A stretch of DNA of 31,584 bases from JAICTV01 sp035634055 (GTDB taxonomy: Bacteria; Planctomycetota; Phycisphaerae; Tepidisphaerales; Tepidisphaeraceae): contig DASQDR010000056.1 in assembly GCA_035634055.1 (NCBI GenBank), positions 1 to 31,584 of the forward strand, read 5' to 3'. The translations under genes were made by a program, and so were the position numbers. Within the stretch, counting starts at the first letter, position 1. Each line of letters opens with the position of its first letter. The notes beneath the pieces were generated by a model. It saw nothing but the letters and a program-made list of their open reading frames with translations, was not told the DNA's origin and ran no database searches. Below are positions 17,701 through 24,500 of this stretch, in pieces.

Positions 17701-19347
17701 GTTGTCATCGCGGACGCGCAGGTCCACCCAGCGCTCGCTTTGGCCGGCGGGGATGGTGATGGTGTTGGCCGGGAGGTAGTAGTCGTTGCCGTTGGCCGAG
17801 CCGGAGTAGCGCACCTCGACGGCGAGTCGCTCGGTGGTCGGTCCGTCGCGGGTAACCTTGAACTGCCCGTCGTTCCCTGGCCCGCCCGGCTCCGCCGCCT
17901 CACCGTCTGTCACGGAGAGTGAGACGGTGGGGAGGAAGGTCGAGACGTGGGTCTGTCCCTTCGCCAGCACGGCGCTGGGCGGGAAGCCGGAGGCGGTCGC
18001 GGTCATGGTCATCTGCGCACCGGAGTGCTTCATCGCGCGGGCGGCGGGGTCGATATAGAAGGCGCGGTTCAATGTCCACGTCCCGTCGCCGTCGTACACG
18101 CGCTCGCTGGCGCCGAAGTCGCCGCCGAAGGTCTTGCCGCCCACGCTGAACTGGATCGTCGCCTGCCCGTCGTCGTCCTCCTCCGGCATGCTGGTTTCCA
18201 CGTACGTCTGCACGTCGAGGTAAGTGTGCTGCGGGAGATTTCCCAGCGTCAGCGTGACGCTGCCGTTCAATGGGAATTCTCCGCCGGGATGGCTCCACTG
18301 GGCATTCATGTACGCGGGGGGGTTGCCGTTCGCATACACGTTGATGTAGCCGCCCGGCGGGCCGTGCTGCGCGCTGGCGGTGGCGCTGGGCCCCGACCAC
18401 GTGCCGCCGGCGCCCCCCGCGCCGCCGCCGCCCCCCTCTTCGCCGCCACCGCCGCCATTCGCCGGGGCGGTGGTCGCGTAGACGGCGTACTCGCAGGTCG
18501 CGCCAGGGGCGCCGGTGGTATCGGTGAAGGCGGTCACGCCCGCGGCCGTGGTGCCGATGGTGTACCATTCGCCGCCCGCCTGCCGCCGCGCGATCTTGAA
18601 CCCGCCCGCGCCAGGGGAGGCGTCGGTCCAGGTGATCAGCACGTCGCCGCGCGGCTGCTCCACCGCCGTCACGTTGATCGGCGCGGCCGGGGCGCCCGGC
18701 AGCGGCGTAGTAACCGTCGTGGGTCCCGAGGGGACCGCGGCGTCGTGGAGCAGGGCCGCGACGCGGAACTCGTGCGCCTGCGCTGGGAACAGCCCGGTGG
18801 CGACGTAGCTCATCGGGCCGGTCCCGGCGCCCGGCGGCAGGACGGCGAGGGTCTGCCACTCCTCGGCCGCGCCCTGCCGTACGTGAACTTCATAGCCGAG
18901 CTCGTTGGACGCCTCGTCCTGCCACGAGAGCGTGGCCGAGACGGGGGTGACGCTGCCGCCCGCCAGGCCCGTCGGCATCCCCGGCGCCGCCTCCGTCGTC
19001 ACCGTGACCGCCAGCGGGGCCGACTTCTGCGCCGCCGTGACGGCGCGCACCTCGAAGGTGTACGCGGTCGCCGCTGCCAGGCCGGTGACGGCGTAGCTCG
19101 TGGCGTCGGCGGCGGTGGTGCCGATCACCGTGCGCGTGCCGTCGGCGTTGACGCGGGCGATCTGGTAGGCCGTCTCGCCGCTGGCGTTGTCGGTCCAGTC
19201 CAGCGTCAGCGACGACTGCCCGACGAGCGCTGCCCGCCCGTCGGTGGGCGCGGCGGGCGCGGCCGGCGGGTTCACCACCCACAGTTCGCGCCCGTGCGCG
19301 CCGTCGTCGGCGGAGAAGAAGACCTTGCCGCCGCCGGCGGCGGTCAT
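14713..19347 (-). CDS. Large surface-protein tail: FN3 repeats, Calx-beta, calcium-loop module, HEMGH metallopeptidase-like C-terminus
   Basis: 1544 residues from ATG 19347. The N-terminus starts in the middle of a homologous domain: residues 1-31 equal a segment of the full-length protein at 21574-25461, and the DNA matches there over 95 bases with one mismatch, so the LEPR-XLL and ELWxxDGT parts are missing. Order: three FN3 domains (about 32-305), Gly-rich linker, beta sandwich (about 325-465), Calx-beta domain (about 471-582), Pro/Glu linker, shared module (about 645-800), DTDGDGVAGMDDG calcium loops (about 880), a repeat with VDPDGDGP, and a peptidase-like C-terminus with HEMGH (His1490, Glu1491, His1494), a further His1502 and NLM at 1508-1510, which could be a Met-turn. 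The 3' kilobase is much poorer in G+C than the FN3 part. No signal peptide or ribosome binding site, so export would need fusion to an upstream N-terminus. Confidence 0.8.
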   Translation of the reverse strand: MTAAGGGKVFFSADDGAHGRELWVVNPPAAPAAPTDGRAALVGQSSLTLDWTDNASGETAYQIARVNADGTRTVIGTTAADATSYAVTGLAAATAYTFEVRAVTAAQKSAPLAVTVTTEAAPGMPTGLAGGSVTPVSATLSWQDEASNELGYEVHVRQGAAEEWQTLAVLPPGAGTGPMSYVATGLFPAQAHEFRVAALLHDAAVPSGPTTVTTPLPGAPAAPINVTAVEQPRGDVLITWTDASPGAGGFKIARRQAGGEWYTIGTTAAGVTAFTDTTGAPGATCEYAVYATTAPANGGGGGEEGGGGGAGGAGGTWSGPSATASAQHGPPGGYINVYANGNPPAYMNAQWSHPGGEFPLNGSVTLTLGNLPQHTYLDVQTYVETSMPEEDDDGQATIQFSVGGKTFGGDFGASERVYDGDGTWTLNRAFYIDPAARAMKHSGAQMTMTATASGFPPSAVLAKGQTHVSTFLPTVSLSVTDGEAAEPGGPGNDGQFKVTRDGPTTERLAVEVRYSGSANGNDYYLPANTITIPAGQSERWVDLRVRDDNIHDPDESVELSLAPSNRYVIDPYMVDDGIGIVDNDTGPGGGKAPTGVPGGPGTGTGDPPPPPPPVIAPPPDIEEPVEPDEEPDEPGGEDEPAPVKNVLDLGARSLSPENTYGSTTDGDGDPPPEDTWWVRLNDDFDRMKEGDPVARDNQDALLEDDELGDGELFYLPLTHTSSGGTSTEFSTFTLTFPSNFKVYRPADNPEVDPVWTQITSGATFTTDPSGGDPYVPSGFIFDPVEATPNPVPVEMTMSRGGSTVSDIVRFVVFDFDVDVDSDNTDGSAAPERSATEDYIEERIFDDAPARRRYDQKIIPTNDDDTDGDGVAGMDDGWNKDRASAQPPQLLDDVSVNDKFTPVVFSGSSAIDPNAAKIFISYDDHDPLDPPDMPFTGGGFPNGLIRLWTAAAHDRRSPRPAGLAGPDAGDYVTSGEAYEWSALNGSGTITLYAEGIVTSREKGDVMVFAHVDPDGDGPQGYVMMDSVQITVVDVDVMIGADDAGDASLADDWVGAPTAGSARQHTILNFTRVTGPRDLEMELSVGPQANGPFNGGGSVELVGFNPDGTQQTGLPIKDTLYTDNHLDPIFGRWSDWGEFFIEGVAVSNAPEDVRIDASFGGQVLGSETLTVLKFGTETQTFGSSPVPLNPVHVNSVAHDFDGNLFAADAGPATYAGDTTGHNTDYPGKNVKPALVINEVPQSRKIAPGQIEVVWGREIAGTLVKSTDVKSPLKINPANNGTLPAQADNLRMRDVAFPAMYDNASNTNVLYHMGHPTERAQPSLSIFVNAAATIRATPVLPRQFNIIAHIIDYVDPATGVRTATAVTVGDVNAMVAQLNTIWSQVGISFSLRQTVTNATSNQNERDIEIGYNMWQTTTNDDVTALQNSLNAIDVYFVNSIFAKTNALGSGVFDNGNTVLPNQRATPGLIIAKTLGAGATNVRDTAGMGRTLAHEMGHYFLNSASHEDDVWNLMVGGGPGSQRDIERSQADRIRASIVSPTNHDGQAP
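16985..17380 (-). repeat. Shared module, copy 1 (pairs with 9690-10082)
   Basis: Encodes the TTDGDGDPPPE ... FNFKVYR ... EVDPVW segment of the 1544-residue protein and aligns with 9690-10082 at roughly 85-90% identity by eye. Its downstream end (MTMSRGGSTV, near 16950) is also shared with the tail at 11869-14118 (near 14030), so three units meet at this point. Confidence 0.8.
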
Positions 19348-19348
19348 G
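19254..19348 (-). repeat. 95-bp seam repeat, copy in the large tail
   Basis: Identical to 24042-24136 except for one base (C for G in the Gly/Ala codon tract). Homology ends one base past the ATG codon, where the sequence runs straight into TGACCCC-type words. Both copies encode KVFFSADDGAHGRELWVVNP in the same frame and orientation. Confidence 0.9.
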
Positions 19349-19354
19349 CCGGAA

Positions 19355-19545
19355 TCGGTTCCTGACCCCGTTTCGACTCTGACCCCGTTTCGACACTCTT
19401 ATCTGTCTTCAGACGTGACCCCTTATCTGTCTCTGCCTTTGACCCCTTTGGAATTCCCGCATCATCTACCGCACCGCGCAAGAACGCGCGCCGGCAAAAC
19501 TGGAGGGTCGAGACAGAGCAGACGTGACCCCTTATCTGCCTTCGC
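19355..19545 (+). repeat. Tract of TGACCCC-type dispersed words
   Basis: Contains at least five related words: TTCCTGACCCCGTTTCGAC, CTCTGACCCCGTTTCGACAC, ACGTGACCCCTTATCTGTC, TTTGACCCCTTTGG and a second ACGTGACCCCTTATCTGCC at 19523. The tract fills the gap between the start of the 1544-residue tail and the stop of the zinc-ribbon gene at 19618 (19348-19617), which holds no gene. Confidence 0.7.
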
Positions 19546-19617
19546 CGGGCGCGACGCGGCCGACGGGAGGCATGGTCCGGCCGATGCTCCCGCGGCGGCG
19601 GAGGCGGCGGCGGCAAG

Positions 19618-20250
19618 TTAATCGGGAACGTCCCCTTTGCCTTCCCTTATTCCCCCCCATCGGAAGCCGCACTCGGGGCAGCGCCGCGGCGTCCCGCGCA
19701 CGTCGTAGCCGCAACTCGGGCAGGCGGGCGCGGGCGCCGGACTTCGCGCGATTGTGGCCCGCCGGCGGCGGGTGCGGGCGGCCGCGAGGGCGCGGGCCAG
19801 GGGTGGGAGCAGGACGACGATCAGCGGCGGCGCGGCCAGGGCCCAGAAGGGAAGGCGCAGCGCGCGGACATCGCCGCGGATCCCCCCGTACTTCCGGCTC
19901 ACGCGGCCGGACCACCACCTGAAGTTCTCGGGCGGCCGCGTGTGGTAACGGGTGACCTGGTCGGCGAGCGGGTACCGCATTCGGTGCAGGACCACCGCTG
20001 GAAACGCATCGACGACGCGGTGGTCGATGCCCCACGCCGTCCTGCCGAACCAGAAGTGGCCGCGCTCGACCTGGACGCCCTGCTTGCTGAGGGTCAGGCC
20101 CTTAGCATCGACCCGCTGCACGACGCAGTACCACCCGGTTCGGTAGCTGTCGGCCCACGCGGCGATGACCAGCGCGAGCAGCGCGACCGCGACGCTGCGC
20201 ACCGGGCGGCGGAGGATCGAGCGCACGATGCGCCGCATAGCGTTGCTCAT
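19618..20250 (-). CDS. Two-span membrane protein with C-terminal zinc ribbon, partner of the Ig-like tail
   Basis: 210 residues from ATG 20250, one base after the TGA of the preceding ORF. Spans lie at about 17-34 (VRSVAVALLALVIAAWA) and 132-157 (FWALAAPPLIVVLLPPLARAL). The middle domain of about 95 residues is Trp/Arg-rich (FRWWSGRVSRKYGG). The ribbon CPSCGYDVRGTPRRCPECG is at about 175-193, and the protein ends GKGDVPD. It is the same family as the genes at 14144 and 20938 by layout, though the middle domains look unrelated by eye, as cognate partners of different tails would. The stop lies in a GGGGACGTTCCC palindrome, a further REP-like word. Function unknown. Confidence 0.8.
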   Translation of the reverse strand: MSNAMRRIVRSILRRPVRSVAVALLALVIAAWADSYRTGWYCVVQRVDAKGLTLSKQGVQVERGHFWFGRTAWGIDHRVVDAFPAVVLHRMRYPLADQVTRYHTRPPENFRWWSGRVSRKYGGIRGDVRALRLPFWALAAPPLIVVLLPPLARALAAARTRRRRATIARSPAPAPACPSCGYDVRGTPRRCPECGFRWGGIREGKGDVPD

Positions 20251-20251
20251 G

Positions 20252-20842
20252 TCACTTCACGTCCACGATAGTGGTCGCCTCGCCGCCACCCTCGAGCGAC
20301 CATCGGATGCGCGTAGTCCCGACCCTCGTCCTGCTATTGACCTGGAAAGAGACAGTGTCGCCGTTCCAGTTCTGCTGCCAACTGTTGAGCAACCAGATGT
20401 TGTCATTGCTGAGATGCGCATAGACGCGCCTCCTCCGCGCGAGTGGTCCTATTATTTTCAGGTGAACAAACTCTGCATCGGACCTCCCCAACACGAGGCT
20501 GTTCACGCCGGCCTCTAGCTTATACGCACGGACTTCCACCGTGCTCTTAGCTTCCACCTTGGAGGCGACGTCCCTAACGACAACGTTGACAATCGGATAT
20601 TCGGCGCCCCCCTGCACCGTGAAGCTGACTTTGCCGTCTTGGTCCGTGGTGTTCCCATCTACGAATTTCGGAAATGCGCAATCACTTGTGCCGTGTTGGT
20701 CGAGGAGTCGGATACTGACTTGGCGCCCTCGCAAAGCGTCGCCGTTAGCGTCCGTGACACGGACCGTCCATGGTGTGCTCTCATCACTTACGTACACCAC
20801 CCCTTCCTCGCCGCCGGGTTCCGCCGCGCCGCGCTCGAGCAA
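20252..20842 (-). CDS. Orphan Ig-like (Big-type) C-terminal tail
   Basis: About 196 residues if read from TTG 20842. The frame is open back to a TAA near 20945 inside a dispersed repeat, and there is no ATG, GTG or ribosome binding site, so it reads as a detached gene end. Residues about 20-80 (TPWTVRVTDANGDALRGRQV ... TDQDGKVSFTVQGG) follow the bacterial Ig-like (Big_1) pattern; the rest is a second beta domain. Similar Ig-like repeats end the full-length protein at 21574-25461, so this may be an alternative 3' end for that gene. GC content is lower than in the FN3 regions. The membrane partner starts one base after its stop. Whether it is translated is unclear. Confidence 0.6.
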   Translation of the reverse strand: MLERGAAEPGGEEGVVYVSDESTPWTVRVTDANGDALRGRQVSIRLLDQHGTSDCAFPKFVDGNTTDQDGKVSFTVQGGAEYPIVNVVVRDVASKVEAKSTVEVRAYKLEAGVNSLVLGRSDAEFVHLKIIGPLARRRRVYAHLSNDNIWLLNSWQQNWNGDTVSFQVNSRTRVGTTRIRWSLEGGGEATTIVDVK

Positions 20843-20910
20843 CGTGACCCTGGGTGGACCAACCGGTAGGACTGCTGCTACCCGGCCGCCGCCGGCCGCC
20901 GCGGGCGCCG

Positions 20911-21005
20911 CGGGCGATCCGGTAAATCGCCCGATCGTTACGGATTAGGTTCCTGACCCCTTTGGTTCGCCGGACCCCTTCGATCGCCCCTTTGGTTCGG
21001 CTCGC
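20911..21005 (+). repeat. Dispersed repeat, copy 2
   Basis: Bases 20911-20959 match 541-589 and are followed by CCCCTTTGGTTCG words. The stop codon and last 25 or so residues of the zinc-ribbon gene at 20938-21573 (Gln/Arg/Gly/Pro-rich) are read from this element in the minus direction, so the repeat seems to have replaced or extended the gene's original end. Confidence 0.75.
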
Positions 21006-21573
21006 CTTGTTGGTCCGCGGCCATCGCCCCACATTCTGGACACTGATGCGGGGTGGCGCGGAGATCGTAACCGCAGTTGGAGCAGCACCAGGGGCCGTCG
21101 GGCTCCGGACTGTGCGAAGGGCGGCGCCATCGCATCCCCAGCAGTGCTATAGCGGCCGCAGCCAGCCATGCATCCATTTCAATGTGCAGCGCCCGGTGTG
21201 GCCGATCGTACAGCGCAAGGCGCGCGGTCCACGGCGAAGCACGAGTAGCCAGTAGCCGCACGACGGCTCGGTCCGGCGGAAGCTTTTCGGAGCGAACGTC
21301 CAGGCCGGCAACGTGCCAAGCCTCGACAGTGGGGCTGTCGTCCTCACGTCCGTCGGCCGATGTCGAGACGGGTTCGATAGCCGGACCCGTCGGCCAGGAG
21401 AATCGACCGGACAGTGACAGCCGCTCACTGCCTCCCACACTCAGGTAATATCCTCCTGCGGTGCAGTAATCGATACCCCCCCGGATCGGCAGGCCAGCGG
21501 CGAGCAACAGGACGCCCGTAATCCCCAACGTCGCTAAAAGATTTCTGCGAGAGAGGTTGCGCATTTGCCACAC
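20938..21573 (-). CDS. Two-span membrane protein with C-terminal zinc ribbon, partner of the full-length surface protein
   Basis: 211 residues from GTG 21573, which follows directly on the TGA of the surface-protein gene; ATG 21564 is an alternative start. Spans lie at about 11-30 (ATLGITGVLLLAAGLPI) and 133-147 (AWLAAAAIALLGM), with a periplasm-facing domain of about 100 residues between them. The zinc ribbon CSNCGYDLRATPHQCPECG is at about 164-182. The remaining tail (PNQRGDRRGPANQRGQEPNP) is encoded by a dispersed repeat and is probably not part of the fold. It belongs to the same layout family as the partners at 14144 and 19618. Zero spacing to the upstream gene suggests the two products act together. 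Confidence 0.8.
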   Translation of the reverse strand: MWQMRNLSRRNLLATLGITGVLLLAAGLPIRGGIDYCTAGGYYLSVGGSERLSLSGRFSWPTGPAIEPVSTSADGREDDSPTVEAWHVAGLDVRSEKLPPDRAVVRLLATRASPWTARLALYDRPHRALHIEMDAWLAAAAIALLGMRWRRPSHSPEPDGPWCCSNCGYDLRATPHQCPECGAMAADQQGEPNQRGDRRGPANQRGQEPNP

Positions 21574-24500
21574 TCATGGCTCTAGTTCTACGAGGGCTCT
21601 GTCCGAAGTCACCTGTGAGTCCAAGGGCGAAGTGACCCAAACTTCGTGCACCGCAAGCCCTCGCAATGCCCCGATTTGCCCAATGATCTTTACGCCAAAG
21701 TCATGGGTGTCCTCATGCAATACGTCTGGCGCAACCAATGTGGATGTTAGCGTACCGGCTCCAGTACGAGCACGCGAATGCGCCACCAGCTTTAACTTAG
21801 CAATCTGATCGTCGGCAATGGGGTTACCACTGCCGTCCTCAATGGTTCCCCATATCGTTACTGGTTTGGTATTCGTAACTTTGAATCCAGCAACGGGCCG
21901 GAAGCGGATCACTGGCACGACGAGGTGCACCGGAAGCCGTACGAACGCTTGAGAGTCTTCTTCCAACGTGATCAGTTCCACCAGATCGTTCCAGCGGAAG
22001 CGACTGTACCGTGCTGCGTCAAACGTCATTGTGGCCTCTCCCCAGATGTTTGTCTTACCACTACGAATCGGGGGGGATCCGGCTACGTAAGCAGTTGTAG
22101 CGGTAACGCCTCGCGCTGGTGTGACACCGTCTGCCTTCCTCACGCTGACTGTCACGCTAGTGGGGACCTCACTTCCCCTTACGAGGGTGATCGCGCTCGG
22201 AGCGATCGCCATCCGATGTGCGCCTATGCGCACGTGCTGGCGGATCTTGCCTCCACCCGACATAGCTTTGGCAAGCAAGCTGCCTTCTCCGAGTTCAAGA
22301 CCCTTGGCAGGAACGAGTGCAGTGCCGTCGCTGCCCGTGGTAACGCCTCCCTGCGCTTCAAGTTTCTCTACACGTTCGACCGCGATCGCCACCCCTGGCG
22401 CTGGACTGCCGTCCGCTTTGGACACTGAAACTTGGATCTGCTCGTGCTCGCCGATCGTTAGTAGCGGTGCGCCCAGACCGACGCGATACCGCAGCACCCT
22501 GACCGAGAGGTGTTCCAGCATCCATCTCTCGCTCTCGGCCGTGGAGAAGTTAGCCCCCGTGAGCGTGATGGCGACGCTGTCGCCGGTATGCTCGAACGGC
22601 GCAAGCGCAGGCCACGTTGTGGAATAGATCTCTCGCTCGCTGCCGCCGGTGCTGATCGTGACCTTGGGGCGGGGCCGGCCGGTCCCTTCGCTGAAGTCGA
22701 ACAGCACGGCGCTGAGCGCCAGTTGCAGCGCGTAATGCTCAGGAAGGTTGCTGAGCGTGAGCGTGACCGACTGGTTCTGTAGATCCGCCGTTTGGATGTC
22801 GGACCACTGCGACCCGACGCCGTCGCTGGTGTCCGTGTCGGGATCGGGTTGCCTTCGGAGCCCGCTGAAGACCAGGCCATCGCCCCGGTCGGTCAACCCG
22901 AGCGCCGGGTCGGACGTGGTGCTGCCGCCGGGCCCATCCGCCTCCACCTTGTACTCGTATTCCGTCTGCGACCAGAGGTCGTCACCGGCGGCGGCGCCGC
23001 CGTCGCTGCCGTCGTCGGCGTACTCGGTCGTGTCGGGATCCAGCGTCGCGACCGCTTCCCATGGATCGGCGGCGCCGCCGCCGCCCCCGGCGGCCGCGGC
23101 GCGGCGCCAGATCGTGTAACCGGTCTCGTTGCCGGCGCCCGAGGCGTTGTCGGTCCAGGTGAGCCGCAGCGCGTGCCCGTCGCCGGCGACCGCCTGCACG
23201 GCCAGGTCGCTGGGCGCGATGGGCACTCCCACCGCCAGCGTCGTCACCGACAGCGCCAAGGGTGCCGACTGCTGCGCAGCCGTGACCGCGCGGACCTCGA
23301 AGGCGTGGGCGGTGGCGGCGGTCAGGCCGGTGATGGCGAGGCTGGTGGCCTCGGCGGCGGTGGTATAGGACGTCTCGGCGCCGCCGGGGTCCCGCCGCAG
23401 GACGAGGTAGCCCGTCTCGTCATGGGTGCGGTCCTCCCAGTGGAGCGTGAGCCCGGCCTGCCCCACCAGCGTCGCCGTCGCCTGAACCGGGGCGGCGAGG
23501 AAAGTGGTGGTCGAGACGGCGGGCGTCGCCTGCGATTCCACGTCCCCGGCGTGGGCTCTCACCTTGAAGTGATGCCGTGCCCCCTCGGGGAGGTAGGCGT
23601 TGGTCCAACTCACCGGCGCGCCCAGCGCTTCGCCAGCAGGGACGTCGGCCCAGAGGGCGAAGGTGGCGCCGCCATCGCCGGAGCCGTAGACGTAGTAGCC
23701 GTCGACGCCACCGGAACTGGCCCAGGTGAGGGTGACGGTCGCGGCATCCGCGGCGGCGGTCGCGGTCAGGCCCGTCGGGGCCGTCGGCAACGACGGCGCC
23801 CACAGGAACGCCCACGCCGACGGCAGGTCGCCGGTGGCCCGGGCGCGGAAGATGTAATCGGTGCCGGCCGTGAGCGCCGTCACGTTCAGCGTCGTCGTCC
23901 CTGCCGCCACCGTCGCCACGGGCTGGAAGTGCACGCCGCCGTCGCTCGAACGCTGGATTTCGTAGCCACTCTCATCGCTGGCGTGGTCGGTCCAGTTCAA
24001 GGTCAGCGATGTCGGGCCGGCCACCGTCCCGCGCAGATCGCCGGGCGCGGCCGGCGGGTTCACCACCCACAGTTCGCGCCCGTGCGCGCCGTCGTCGGCG
24101 GAGAAGAAGACCTTGCCGCCGGCGGCGGCGGTCATGGCGCGGGGGTCGGCGTTGCCGGCGCCGGGGTTCACGTCCGCCACCTGCGCCGTGCCCGCCGGCG
24201 TGCCGTCGCTCCGCCACAGCTCGCGGCCGCCGGTCGCGTCGACGGCGCTGAAGTACAAGGCGCCGTCAACATCGGTCATGGCCTGGACGTTGTGCCCGCC
24301 GGAGGCCCATCCCGGGCTGAACACTCGGACCAGCGCCGCGGACTGTGCGGCCGCGTCGATCATGTACAAGCCTTGGCCGGCGGGCGGCATCGGGTCATCG
24401 ACGAACACGCCGGCGTAGTACGTCCGGTCCCCGACGGCGGCCATGCTCCCGAACGCGTACACCTCCTCGATCGCCCGCGCCTCCCAGCTGGGGCGGTCCA

